A DNA stretch of 64,000 nucleotides, taken from NCBI GenBank assembly GCA_016787805.1, contig JAEUTY010000010.1:53899-117898 (forward strand), given 5' to 3'. A model generated the notes under the pieces. That model was not told where the DNA came from, ran no database searches, and was given only the letters and a program-made list of their open reading frames with translations. This DNA comes from Flavobacterium sp. GTDB lineage: Bacteria; Bacteroidota; Bacteroidia; Flavobacteriales; Flavobacteriaceae. Below are positions 52,510 through 61,030 of the stretch, in pieces (positions within the stretch are counted from its first letter, which is position 1; each line of letters begins with the position of its first letter). The translations under genes were made by a program, and so were the position numbers.

Positions 52510-52578
52510 GTTAATAACTTCTTTTCAATCGTTTTCCATGAATTTGATATAAATGTATATTTATAAAAAAATATTTTT

Positions 52579-54678
52579 ATGAAGTACGTTTATTGGTCTT
52601 GCTGTTTGCTCCTTTCAACTTTAATGATAGCGCAAAGTGCATTTTCACCTTCCAAAAAAATCAGTTTAGATTTTAAATTAAATGATTTTGGGAAACCGGT
52701 TTACACGGTTGCGTACCAATCCCAAAAAATTATTAATCCAAGCTTTTTAGGAATCGAACTCAAGGATACAGACGATTTAGATAGCGATTTTACCTTACTC
52801 AAACAAGAAACTAAATCGGTCGACGAACCATGGAATCCTGTGCTTGGTGAACAATCTACTATTCAAAACAAATACAATCAAGTGACTTACTTTTTATATC
52901 AAAAAGAAACCAAACGCAAACTCAATATTATTTTTAAAGTGTACGACGAAGGAGTGGCATTTCGTTACGAATTTCCAAAGCAAGAAAAACTAAACTACTT
53001 CATCATTTCTGATGAAAAATCAGAATTTAACCTAACTGGCGATCACAAAGCATTTTGGATTCCAGGTGATTATGATAGTCAGGAATATGCTTACGCAGAA
53101 ACCAAACTTTCGGAGGTAAATACCGATAATTTGGACATGAACAACGGAATTGGTCTAAAAACCATCAAAGATAAATACCGAGTACAATCGCCTTTGATGA
53201 TGAAATCGGAAGATGGAATTTACCTCAATATTTTTGAAGCGGCGGTAGTCAATTATCCTGTTATGCATCTGGATTTAATTCCAACCAAATTTAAACTCTC
53301 TTCACATTTGGTTCCAAATGCCATTGGCGATAAAGCCTATTTGCAAACCCCTTGCGTTTCTCCTTGGCGAACCATTATGATTAGCAATGACGCACGCGAT
53401 ATTGTAAGTTCCAAAATGATTCTCAACTTAAACGAGCCTTGCAAAATAGAAGATACGTCATTCATCAAACCAATGAAATACGTTGGAATTTGGTGGGAAA
53501 TGCACGTTGGGAAATCAACTTGGGATTACGCAGGTTCGCAAAATGCTCAAAACACTGCTACTCAAGAATTAATTCCTTCAGGAAAACACGGCGCCACTAC
53601 AGCCAATACCAAACGTTACATCGATTTTGCAGCCAAACATGGTTTTGACGGTGTTTTGGTCGAAGGTTGGAACGTAGGTTGGGAAGATTGGTACGGCAAT
53701 TGGAAAGAAGAAGTTTTTGATTTTACAACACCTTATCCAGATTTTGACTTGAAAGAAATCAATGATTACGCTAAGTCAAAAGGAGTAAAAATGATCATGC
53801 ACCACGAAACTTCGGGTTCGGTTGCCAATTACGAACGCCATCTCGATCGCGCATTAAATCTTATGAAAGTGTACCAATATCCAGCGGCTAAGTCGGGTTA
53901 TGTTGGAAAGATTATTCCTCGAGGAGAATTTCATGATGGACAAACCATGGTCAATCATTACAATCATGTTGCACGCCGTTTTGCCGATTACAAAATGATG
54001 GTCAACTCACATGAAAGTTCAAGACCAACGGGCTATCACAGAACGTATCCTAATTACATAGCAGCAGAAGCAGCTCGTGGCAACGAATTTAATGCATGGA
54101 GTGTTGGTAATCCGCCCTCGCATGAAACGATTTTGCCCTTCACCCGTTTATTGGGTGGACCAATGGATTACACGCCAGGTATTTTTGAAACTAAAATGAG
54201 TGTGTATGATTCCAATAAGAAAGAACAAGTGCATACAACTTTAACCAAGCAATTGGCTTTGTATGTAACAATGTACTCGCCACTGCAAATGGCAGCCGAT
54301 TTACCAGAAAATTATGAAAAACATTTAGATGCGTTTCAGTTCATCAAAGATGTCGGAGTAGATTGGCAAGAATCCAGATACCTTGAGGCAGAGCCAGGCG
54401 ATTACTTGACCGTTGCACGAAAAGAAAAAGGTTCTGAAAATTGGTATTTGGGTGCTATTACTGATGAAAATGAACGCAAAACTGAAATAGCTCTTGATTT
54501 TCTTTCTCCCAATGTAAAATACAAAGCGGTTGTGTATCAAGATGGTAAAAATGCCGATTGGAAAGACAATCCGAAAAGCTATGAAATAAAAACGATGGAA
54601 GTAACGGCAAAGTCTAAAATTAAATTAAATTTGGCTAAAGGCGGCGGAACAGCTATCCGTTTTATACCAATGAATTAA
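52579..54678 (+). CDS. GH97 alpha-glucosidase, SusB-like, inverting type
   Basis: A 699-aa exported enzyme (signal peptide cut near MIAQ). The GH97 layout is present: N-terminal beta-sandwich, TIM barrel and C-terminal domain. Three glutamates sit at Glu410 (MHHETSG), Glu479 (NSHESSR) and Glu503 (GNEFNAW). Their spacing, 69 and 24 residues, is the same as that of the catalytic Glu439, Glu508 and Glu532 of Bacteroides SusB. This places it in the inverting alpha-glucosidase branch and not the retaining alpha-galactosidase branch. It should release glucose from starch-derived oligosaccharides in the periplasm. It pairs with a sugar-transporter gene 27 bases downstream. Confidence 0.93.
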   Translation: MKYVYWSCCLLLSTLMIAQSAFSPSKKISLDFKLNDFGKPVYTVAYQSQKIINPSFLGIELKDTDDLDSDFTLLKQETKSVDEPWNPVLGEQSTIQNKYNQVTYFLYQKETKRKLNIIFKVYDEGVAFRYEFPKQEKLNYFIISDEKSEFNLTGDHKAFWIPGDYDSQEYAYAETKLSEVNTDNLDMNNGIGLKTIKDKYRVQSPLMMKSEDGIYLNIFEAAVVNYPVMHLDLIPTKFKLSSHLVPNAIGDKAYLQTPCVSPWRTIMISNDARDIVSSKMILNLNEPCKIEDTSFIKPMKYVGIWWEMHVGKSTWDYAGSQNAQNTATQELIPSGKHGATTANTKRYIDFAAKHGFDGVLVEGWNVGWEDWYGNWKEEVFDFTTPYPDFDLKEINDYAKSKGVKMIMHHETSGSVANYERHLDRALNLMKVYQYPAAKSGYVGKIIPRGEFHDGQTMVNHYNHVARRFADYKMMVNSHESSRPTGYHRTYPNYIAAEAARGNEFNAWSVGNPPSHETILPFTRLLGGPMDYTPGIFETKMSVYDSNKKEQVHTTLTKQLALYVTMYSPLQMAADLPENYEKHLDAFQFIKDVGVDWQESRYLEAEPGDYLTVARKEKGSENWYLGAITDENERKTEIALDFLSPNVKYKAVVYQDGKNADWKDNPKSYEIKTMEVTAKSKIKLNLAKGGGTAIRFIPMN

Positions 54679-54705
54679 CAAACTAACCAATAAACCAACC
54701 AAATT

Positions 54706-56364
54706 ATGAGTTCTGAACCAATTAAAACCAATTACCCTGCACTATACACTTTAATTACAGTGTTTTTCTTCTGGGGATTTATAGCAGCGGGAAACAGTAT
54801 TTTTATTCCCTTTTGTAAGCATTATTTTGATCTTGATCAGTTTCAATCGCAGTTGATTGATTTTGCTTTTTACACGGCCTATTACATTGGAGCTTTGTTA
54901 TTATTTGCCCTAGGCGATATGAGTGGAAAAGATATTGTAGGCAAATGGGGTTACAAAAAAAGTATTATTTACGGATTATTATTTTCAGCTATGGGAGCCG
55001 GGGCAATGATTGTAGCAGTTGAAGCTAATGTGTATGCAGGAATGTTGATGGGTTTATTTATTGTGGCATTAGGATTTTCATTGCAACAAACAGCTGCGAA
55101 TCCTTTTTCGATTTTGTTGGGTGATCCTAAAACTGGAGCAAGTAGAGTAAACCTTGGTGGCGGAATCAACTCTTTTGGTACGACCATTGGACCGATTGTA
55201 GTGGCTTTAGCGTTGTTCGGAACAGCAGCTTCGGTTTCTGACGAACAAATCAAAGCCTTAGAGTTGAATAAAGTAGTGTTTTTATATATCGGTGTAGGTT
55301 TACTCTTTGTGGCTGCAGCAGCATTATTTTATTTTTCTAAAAAAGTGCCGAGTGGAATCGCCAACGAGCCTATGGAAAAAGCAAATAAAGCGCTACGAAC
55401 GTTAGTAATAATGACGTTGTTATTAGCGGCTTGTTTTGTACCTATTTTTAAATCGTACCAAACAGACGTAACGACTTTAAATGCCGAACAATTGGCCGAT
55501 TTAGAAACGTATCGTATTCGATTTTTGGTATTGGCTTTAGTAGTCGTTTTAGGTGGAATTTTCTACTCGTATTTATCAGCTCAGAAAAAAGCAGAAGGTT
55601 GGGGCGCCATGCAATATCCGCAATTGGTGTTGGGAATGTTAGCTATTTTTACCTATGTTGGTGTTGAAGTAGCTATTGGAAGTAATTTAGGCGAATTATT
55701 AAAATTACCTGAATTTGGTAGCTTGCAATCATCGGATATTGGACCTTATGTGTCAATGTATTGGGGCAGTTTGATGATTGGTCGATGGGCTGGTGCTATT
55801 AGTGTTTTTAACTTAAAAGGAAGCAGCAAAACCATTGCTTTGATCATTATTCCATTGATTGCTTTTGCGGTAATTTTGGGGGTGAATATCCTTTCGGGTA
55901 AAGACATGAAACCTTTGTATTATTACGTTTTTTGCGTATTAATTCAAATTGGAGCGTTCTTTTTGAGTAAAGACAAGCCTGCCAGAACCTTGATGATTTT
56001 TGGAAGTTTCGGTGTTATTGCTATGATTGTCGGATTAATGTCGAGTGGAACTGTAGCTATTTACGCTTTCCTTTCTGGAGGATTGGCCTGTAGTATTATG
56101 TGGCCTGCAATTTTTAGTTTGTCGATTATTGGTTTAGGAAAATACACGTCACAAGGTTCAGCTTTCTTGATTATGATGATTTTAGGTGGTGGAATAATTC
56201 CTCCAATACAAGGCAAATTATCCGATATTATGGGTATTCATCAGTCGTATATTATTGCAGTAGTTTGCTTTGGTTATTTGACCTTATTTGCCGTTTTGGT
56301 GAAAGGTATTTTGAAAAAACAAAACATAGATGTAGACGCGATTGAGGTGGAGGGTAGTCATTAA
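54706..56364 (+). CDS. MFS sugar transporter (FucP/GluP-like)
   Basis: A 552-aa inner-membrane protein with about 12-14 helices. The FucP-type start is visible ([22 protein letters not shown], with FFFWGF and a loop before helix 2), as is [23 protein letters not shown], which resembles the conserved Gln/Asn region of this subfamily. It should import glucose or maltose-type sugars with a cation. It forms an operon with the GH97 alpha-glucosidase and ends at a terminator. The extra length over FucP (about 430 aa) lies in a loop near the middle. Confidence 0.85.
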   Translation: MSSEPIKTNYPALYTLITVFFFWGFIAAGNSIFIPFCKHYFDLDQFQSQLIDFAFYTAYYIGALLLFALGDMSGKDIVGKWGYKKSIIYGLLFSAMGAGAMIVAVEANVYAGMLMGLFIVALGFSLQQTAANPFSILLGDPKTGASRVNLGGGINSFGTTIGPIVVALALFGTAASVSDEQIKALELNKVVFLYIGVGLLFVAAAALFYFSKKVPSGIANEPMEKANKALRTLVIMTLLLAACFVPIFKSYQTDVTTLNAEQLADLETYRIRFLVLALVVVLGGIFYSYLSAQKKAEGWGAMQYPQLVLGMLAIFTYVGVEVAIGSNLGELLKLPEFGSLQSSDIGPYVSMYWGSLMIGRWAGAISVFNLKGSSKTIALIIIPLIAFAVILGVNILSGKDMKPLYYYVFCVLIQIGAFFLSKDKPARTLMIFGSFGVIAMIVGLMSSGTVAIYAFLSGGLACSIMWPAIFSLSIIGLGKYTSQGSAFLIMMILGGGIIPPIQGKLSDIMGIHQSYIIAVVCFGYLTLFAVLVKGILKKQNIDVDAIEVEGSH

Positions 56365-56379
56365 AATTACGAATAACAC

Positions 56380-56422
56380 AAAACTCCGATTGAAACACAG
56401 ATTTCTTTCGGAGTTTTATTTT
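56380..56422 (+). terminator. Rho-independent terminator after the GH97-transporter operon
   Basis: A perfect 10-bp stem (AAAACTCCGA with TCGGAGTTTT) and a T-rich tail (ATTTT). Confidence 0.8.
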
Positions 56423-56443
56423 GGAGTCAAATGGTTGACTTTT

Positions 56444-56522
56444 TAGCCCTGATCGAGGCATTGTTGGAGCTCTTGCCTTTTTGCAGAAAAGGCAAAGCGA
56501 CTGACGAGAGCAGGAATTACCA
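56444..56522 (+). repeat. Structured intergenic repeat, short copy 3
   Basis: TAGCCCTGATCGAGG at the 5' end, a GCCTTTT/AAAAGGC hairpin, and a 3' block ACGAGAGCAGGAATTA that lines up with the end blocks of copies 1 and 2. The central block found in copies 1 and 2 is missing. It lies between two convergent genes. Confidence 0.7.
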
Positions 56523-56570
56523 TTACTGATAAAGCCCAAGCCAATCGCTTCCACCAACAAAACAGCAATT

Positions 56571-57854
56571 TTATTTCCACTCAATTTTTCGAGAAAAGTA
56601 CATTACCGCGGCCAAAATTAGGAACAAACCTATGCTACCTACCAATAAAGCGTAATCTTCAAGTTGGATGATGACGTAGATGAATGTGTACAATACCGAG
56701 AGCGAAATTCCGATAAAAATGGGAAACTTTTTGTTTTTTAATATCGAGATAGAATACAGGGTAATTAGCGCTACAACTGAGGTTCCTGCGATGGAATAGG
56801 CAAATGTAAACGAACTATGCTCAGTGATGGAAATTAGCAAAGTGTAGAACATGACCAAGGCAATTCCAATCATGGTGTATTGAAAAATATGGATGTTGAT
56901 TTTACTAATCGATTGAATTAGGAAAAAGATCAAAAACGTCAGTCCAATAACCAAAAATCCGTATTTGGATGCGCGTTCGTTTTGTTGGTATTCGTTGACT
57001 GGAGTGATAAAATCCGTTTCTAAGCCGTAACTTGCCAAGTTGGGGAAACTTTCAAAATACTGTTGTGCAAAAGGACGGTTGAAGTGCAATACTTTCCATT
57101 GTGCGGTAAATCCTGATGAAGTGATATTACGTTCGGTAGGCGATACAAATCCATTGAAACTTGGTGAATTCCAATCGGAGGCCATTTTGACCGTTGAAGT
57201 TTTACCAATCGGAATGATTTTGATTTTGTTACTTCCATTGACGTTGATATCAAAATTAAACGTAGTTTTTCCAGCTATAGTTCGATAATCAAACAACTGC
57301 GATTCCAATCCGTCGATGTTGTCATTGGAATTTGCGGGTTCGAAAATGAGATTTTGTGTGCCAATTTTCATTCGAACTTCGTCTTTCAAACTTTTCAAAT
57401 TATTAGTTTCGATCACTATTTTGGCTTGATTCCAATAGATGTTTTCGTCGGGAATGTTCTTTTTACCAAAATTAGGAGCGGAAAAATTTCCAGAAAATTG
57501 CATGGTCGATGAAAAGACATTTGATTTATAAATACTGCGTTCCAACGGTTTTTGCATTTTGGTATTGACTGAACTCTTGAGGTTTTCGGGAAAGAAATAC
57601 GCCAATTGGATTTTTTTGGTCAGCGGATCTTTATATGGAATACGTAAAATTGGACCGTTGATGTACACGTTTTCTCCCCATTTGGATGTGGTTTCTTCCA
57701 CTACTTCTTTTTGACGTTGACTGCGTTCTAAGATTAAATCTTGTACAAAAAATAGCGGAATCAGTAAGATGAGCGATAGGAAACCTACCATCATCATTTT
57801 GGCTGTAGCCGATTGAAAAAAGCCTTGTTTGATTTCTGTTTCTTGATGTTCCAT
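56571..57854 (-). CDS. creD: CreD/inner-membrane envelope integrity protein
   Basis: A 427-aa inner-membrane protein that matches CreD: an N-terminal segment with a membrane helix (MMMVGFLSLILLIPLFFVQDLI), the conserved ERSQRQKEVVEETTSKWG, and GPILRIPY, then a periplasmic domain and a block of several helices at the C-terminus. In enterobacteria CreD belongs to the CreBC regulon and is linked to envelope stress and beta-lactam response. Here it is the last gene of a seven-gene minus-strand cluster with a winged-helix regulator and no CreBC. Confidence 0.9.
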   Translation of the reverse strand: MEHQETEIKQGFFQSATAKMMMVGFLSLILLIPLFFVQDLILERSQRQKEVVEETTSKWGENVYINGPILRIPYKDPLTKKIQLAYFFPENLKSSVNTKMQKPLERSIYKSNVFSSTMQFSGNFSAPNFGKKNIPDENIYWNQAKIVIETNNLKSLKDEVRMKIGTQNLIFEPANSNDNIDGLESQLFDYRTIAGKTTFNFDINVNGSNKIKIIPIGKTSTVKMASDWNSPSFNGFVSPTERNITSSGFTAQWKVLHFNRPFAQQYFESFPNLASYGLETDFITPVNEYQQNERASKYGFLVIGLTFLIFFLIQSISKINIHIFQYTMIGIALVMFYTLLISITEHSSFTFAYSIAGTSVVALITLYSISILKNKKFPIFIGISLSVLYTFIYVIIQLEDYALLVGSIGLFLILAAVMYFSRKIEWK

Positions 57855-57882
57855 AATAAATTGATTTAGTGATTATTTGTAA

Positions 57883-58200
57883 TTAATAATTATTTTGAAG
57901 TGTTTCGTTCACTATCTTGAGGTATACGAATACGATAGGAATATTGGCTAACAGGATTAGAATTTTGACAGCAAAATAGTCTTGGTGATTTTTTTGGGTT
58001 AGCAATAGGAAGAGCAGTTTTAAAAGCACAATTAAATTAATAATGGTTGCGAAAAACGTGTAAATGAAGCCAACAACTAGTAGTTCGCCATTGGGTTTGA
58101 TTAAGTGTGCGATTAGTAAAACCGTTCCGATGCTGAAGGAACCTAATGCAAGTTGTGTTGAAAAAATTCCTGTGGCTGATTTATATTGTGCTTTGGTCAT
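57883..58200 (-). CDS. Small membrane protein of unknown function (105 aa)
   Basis: Three hydrophobic helices (FSIGTVLLIAHLI, GFIYTFFATIINLIVLLKLLF, VKILILLANIPIVFVYLKIV). There is no signal peptide or motif. It lies between a DUF1361 gene, which it overlaps by 20 bases, and creD (28 bases). Not recognised. It is part of the envelope-related cluster. Confidence 0.65.
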   Translation of the reverse strand: MTKAQYKSATGIFSTQLALGSFSIGTVLLIAHLIKPNGELLVVGFIYTFFATIINLIVLLKLLFLLLTQKNHQDYFAVKILILLANIPIVFVYLKIVNETLQNNY

Positions 58201-58858
58201 AATTTGTGGTGTTTTGATTTGTGTTTTTATACAGAAGAAAAGTCAAATAGATAAAGGCACCAAAGTGGATTGAAAACAAAATGGTTTCTTTGGAAAGGAG
58301 CTCGTAAAAGAGAGTGGTAAACAATTCGATTGGATTACTCAGAATATCCCAACTATTAAATCGAAGTACTCGTCCGATGTATATTCCGAAGCCGTTTAAA
58401 AAGCAAATTGCCATTACAATACTATTGGTTGTTTTACTTTTTAAATTCATTTTTAGGAGTAACTGTTCTACTTGAAACAACGAAAGCAAACCTAAAAAGA
58501 AGCCTGTAATAGCAAAGGAACTGATAAGTACTAAATCGAAATAGAATAAATTTCCGGTGCTTCGTACTACATGAACCAAATCGGTTATGATGTAAAATGA
58601 ATTGGGTAAAAAGGCCAACCAAGAGAGCAGTATAACACCTTTATATTCTTTTCTAATGGTTGAAAAATGATTAGATGTGTAAGAACTCAATGCATATGGA
58701 ATTGCAGCTAACATTAAGTTCCAAATTAAGAAGAACAAATAAATGGATTGGGTTATTTTTGCTCTTATCAGCAGTAAAGCCAAACAATACATTGAAATCA
58801 GTAAAACCGCATGATTTATTTTACGATTGTATTGATAAAGTTGAAAAATGCTATTCAT
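58181..58858 (-). CDS. DUF1361-like membrane protein
   Basis: A 225-aa protein with about six to seven hydrophobic helices, including LISMYCLALLLIRAKI, GVILLSWLAFLPNSFYIITDLVH and LVLISSFAITGFFLGLL. The FLPNSFYIITDLVH core is the DUF1361 mark. No function is established. I chose ATG 58858, one base after the stop of the upstream gene, and not an in-frame ATG at 58882 that would overlap it by 23 bases. Confidence 0.75.
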   Translation of the reverse strand: MNSIFQLYQYNRKINHAVLLISMYCLALLLIRAKITQSIYLFFLIWNLMLAAIPYALSSYTSNHFSTIRKEYKGVILLSWLAFLPNSFYIITDLVHVVRSTGNLFYFDLVLISSFAITGFFLGLLSLFQVEQLLLKMNLKSKTTNSIVMAICFLNGFGIYIGRVLRFNSWDILSNPIELFTTLFYELLSKETILFSIHFGAFIYLTFLLYKNTNQNTTNYDQSTI

Positions 58859-58859
58859 T

Positions 58860-59315
58860 TTATTTGATGTTAAAGGTTTCACGAATTGTAGTTACAGGTT
58901 GTTGGAGCATTTTTAAAAAATCTAAGTTGTGGAAAGAATGCGCTTTTAAACCGCGTTGGTATTGTTGGATAAAATAATCGAAGCGAGTAGGATAGAAGAG
59001 CGTTCCAGTTAGGATTACTAAAAATAAATACAAACTCTTTTTGCCATTTCCGAATAAGTAGTATTGCATGCCAATTTCTTCGACTACAGAAATGCCGGTG
59101 TTAGTCAGCACATGAATGACATCGTGGTCTTCGAGTTTGGGTTGCATTTCGAAGTTATTTTTTTGAATAAAACTGCCTAAGTGAAATCCCAAACTATCTT
59201 GAGGCAATTGGATTAGTTCAGGAACCGTTATTTCCCAAGCTTTGTTGCGTTTGAAGAAACGTTGGTACGGTTTTTTTGATAATTCGTACATTTTTTCGAT
59301 GAGTAGATCTTTCAT
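58860..59315 (-). CDS. Coq4-like protein
   Basis: A 151-aa soluble protein starting at ATG 59315 (MKDLLIEKMYELSKKPYQR). A Coq4-type metal motif H-D-x-x-H-x11-E is present (DHDVIHVLTN to EEIGMQ), preceded by LPQDSLGFHLGSF, which matches the start of the Coq4 fold. Coq4 is a scaffold protein of ubiquinone synthesis and is unexpected in a menaquinone-using Bacteroidota species. Its role here is therefore unknown. The longer frame reaching to 59483 runs into the regulator gene and through an operator-like repeat, so it was rejected. Confidence 0.75.
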   Translation of the reverse strand: MKDLLIEKMYELSKKPYQRFFKRNKAWEITVPELIQLPQDSLGFHLGSFIQKNNFEMQPKLEDHDVIHVLTNTGISVVEEIGMQYYLFGNGKKSLYLFLVILTGTLFYPTRFDYFIQQYQRGLKAHSFHNLDFLKMLQQPVTTIRETFNIK

Positions 59316-59330
59316 TTTAATTTTAAAAGT

Positions 59331-59347
59331 ACTTTGAAAAACAAAGT
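59331..59347. promoter_or_regulatory. Inverted repeat operator A (ACTTTG-N5-CAAAGT)
   Basis: ACTTTG, AAAAA, CAAAGT. It lies between the regulator gene's stop and the ATG of the Coq4-like gene, and has the same flanks (AAAGT before, AAAT after) as the repeat at 60952-60968. Confidence 0.6.
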
Positions 59348-59367
59348 AAATGAATAAAAAAATAGTG

Positions 59368-59664
59368 TTAAGTTTTGGATAGTAATTTTTCAAGCGCGTC
59401 AATATGATCTTTAAAGGCTTTTTTTCCTTCTTTGGTTGCGATGTAACGAGTGTTGGGCTTTTTGCCAATAAATTGCTTTTCAATTTGGATGTAATTTTCG
59501 GTTTCTAAGGCTTTGGTGTGTGAAGCCAAATTACCATCGGTGACACCCAAAAGTTCTTTGAGCATATTAAAATCAGCGCTTTCATTGACCATTAATACCG
59601 ACATGATGCCTAGCCGTATTCGGTGGTCAAATGCTTTGTTGATATTTTGGATGATGTCTTTCAC
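59368..59664 (-). CDS. Winged-helix transcriptional regulator (ArsR/MarR-like)
   Basis: A 98-aa DNA-binding protein (MKDIIQNINKAFDHRIRLGI), with a helix-turn-helix LKELLGVTDGNLASHTKALE and a beta-wing (RYIATKEGKKAFKDHIDALE). It is a small stand-alone regulator of the ArsR or MarR-like winged-helix type. The start is a GTG at 59664, which gives the usual front of the family. A TTG at 59682 gives six more residues and overlaps the YiiX-like stop. Two copies of one inverted repeat lie at the two promoter-like positions of its own cluster, so autoregulation is likely. Confidence 0.85.
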   Translation of the reverse strand: MKDIIQNINKAFDHRIRLGIMSVLMVNESADFNMLKELLGVTDGNLASHTKALETENYIQIEKQFIGKKPNTRYIATKEGKKAFKDHIDALEKLLSKT

Positions 59665-59668
59665 GATT

Positions 59669-60334
59669 TTAATAATTATCAAAAATAGTAACTAATTGTT
59701 TTGAATTGACAATTTGAGAAGGCGCTACAACATCTTCTTCTAGCGGAATTGAATTACCATATCGTTCTTGTAAAATGGCTTTCACTTTCGAATCACTTAA
59801 ATTGAATTCCTTTAGTTTTTGCAACGCACAAAGCTCAATATTAGCTCCTTCTTTATAAATCTTCCAAACCAACTCGGAGCAATATATTTTGTCATTTGAC
59901 CATTCAAAATAAATATCGTAGTCTTTATTGTTAAAGGCCTGCCCATAAGCTTTCATTTTTTCTATTGTATTTTTATTCAATACTTTACTAGCATTAATTA
60001 ATCTTTTAACAACATATTTCTCCTCTTTTCCATGTTCAATCCAATCTTCCAAAAGAGTCATCTTAACAGGTTGAACTGCTTCGTAAACATATTGCTTTCC
60101 GTCTTTTATGAAAATAATTCCACAATGAGAAAATTTGGAGTTGGTAGCAATTCGAACGGCTTCACATTGTTGCGATTGCGATGTTTGAAAAATGATATCA
60201 CCATCTTTAAATGTTTTGTTTGTTCTCTCTGTTAAAGTTTTCAACGATTGTTTTACTTGGGAAGCATTGAGTTTCACAAATATCAAAACTATACCAATTA
60301 CTACTGTAAAAGCAATTAAAAGTTTCTTCTTCAT
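59669..60334 (-). CDS. YiiX/YebB-like NlpC/P60-family cysteine hydrolase, membrane-anchored
   Basis: A 221-aa protein with one N-terminal hydrophobic helix (LLIAFTVVIGIVLIFVKL) and a permuted papain-like (YiiX) domain. Visible are DGDIIFQTSQSQQ, the His-bearing FSHCGIIF segment, YVYEAVQPV and the Cys motif IYCSELVWKIY. These enzymes cleave amide bonds, possibly in peptidoglycan or in acyl-linked molecules. It fits an envelope function in the same cluster as creD. The gene starts directly at the stop of the upstream membrane protein. Confidence 0.8.
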   Translation of the reverse strand: MKKKLLIAFTVVIGIVLIFVKLNASQVKQSLKTLTERTNKTFKDGDIIFQTSQSQQCEAVRIATNSKFSHCGIIFIKDGKQYVYEAVQPVKMTLLEDWIEHGKEEKYVVKRLINASKVLNKNTIEKMKAYGQAFNNKDYDIYFEWSNDKIYCSELVWKIYKEGANIELCALQKLKEFNLSDSKVKAILQERYGNSIPLEEDVVAPSQIVNSKQLVTIFDNY

Positions 60335-60943
60335 TTAGTTTCTGTCGTATTTAAAATGCATGATACTGCCATACAAGATATGACAAATTCCGAAACCGAT
60401 GACCCAAAAATACAATCCATAACCCGAAAATTCAGTTGCAATCAATCCTAAAAGAATCTGAGTGATGCCTAAATAACGAACATCTCGTAAAGTATATTTA
60501 CTCGCATTTACACATGCCAAACCATAAAAAATTAACGTTATTGGAGCAATCAAACCATAATAACCGTTTTTGAGTAATAAGAGTGAAAAAATTCCGCCAG
60601 TAATCAACGGAATGCTAAAGTTAATAATTAGGCGTTTTGATGTTGGATTCCACACTTTTTCACCCACTTTTTTTGCTTTTCGGATCGTTAAAAGATAAGC
60701 TGTTCCAATGGAAAGAACTAAAACAATAAAGGCAGTTATCAAAATATATTTAAAAGTTGCACTTTCTAAAGTAATGTAATAGGAACGTTCATTTTCAATT
60801 AGAAAGTAGGCGATGACTGCACCAATTATAGCATAGATTCCCGCTAATATACCCGAAAAACCACTCAATGAAATAAATTGAGACGATTGCGCCATCATCG
60901 ACTTGATATCTTGAATGTCTTTTAAATAATCTTTTGTTTCCAT
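60335..60943 (-). CDS. Membrane protein of unknown function (202 aa), first gene of the cluster
   Basis: A protein with about six helices after a short cytoplasmic front (METKDYLKDIQDIKSMMAQS). Segments such as FSGILAGIYAIIGAVIAYFLI and FGICHILYGSIMHFKYDRN are typical of small integral proteins of Bacteroidota that often sit beside ArsR-like regulators, which I recall but cannot check. No domain is recognised. The promoter and operator-like inverted repeat are within 50 bases upstream. Confidence 0.7.
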   Translation of the reverse strand: METKDYLKDIQDIKSMMAQSSQFISLSGFSGILAGIYAIIGAVIAYFLIENERSYYITLESATFKYILITAFIVLVLSIGTAYLLTIRKAKKVGEKVWNPTSKRLIINFSIPLITGGIFSLLLLKNGYYGLIAPITLIFYGLACVNASKYTLRDVRYLGITQILLGLIATEFSGYGLYFWVIGFGICHILYGSIMHFKYDRN

Positions 60944-60951
60944 ATGAAAGT

Positions 60952-60968
60952 ACTTTGAGATACAAAGT
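60952..60968. promoter_or_regulatory. Inverted repeat operator B (ACTTTG-N5-CAAAGT)
   Basis: ACTTTG, AGATA, CAAAGT, with flanks AAAGT and AAAT as in copy A. On the minus strand the left half forms a near-consensus -7 element (TTACTTTG), 20 bases after a TTG at 60991-60993. A protein bound here would therefore block the promoter of the seven-gene cluster. Confidence 0.65.
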
Positions 60969-60984
60969 AAATAAATTATAATTG

Positions 60985-61014
60985 TTGCACCAAATGTTTT
61001 TTGGATTATTTTTG
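60985..61014 (+). promoter_or_regulatory. Promoter of the second M28 peptidase gene
   Basis: TTG, 19 bases, TATTTTTG on the plus strand, 16 bases before the ATG at 61031. It lies beside the divergent promoter of the envelope cluster. Confidence 0.6.
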
Positions 61015-61030
61015 ATTAAAATTCATTTTT

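Noticed and set aside
60944-61030. The inverted repeat as a terminator hairpin
   Set aside because: The arms are only 6 bp, there is no T run, and it lies between divergent starts, so an operator is more likely.
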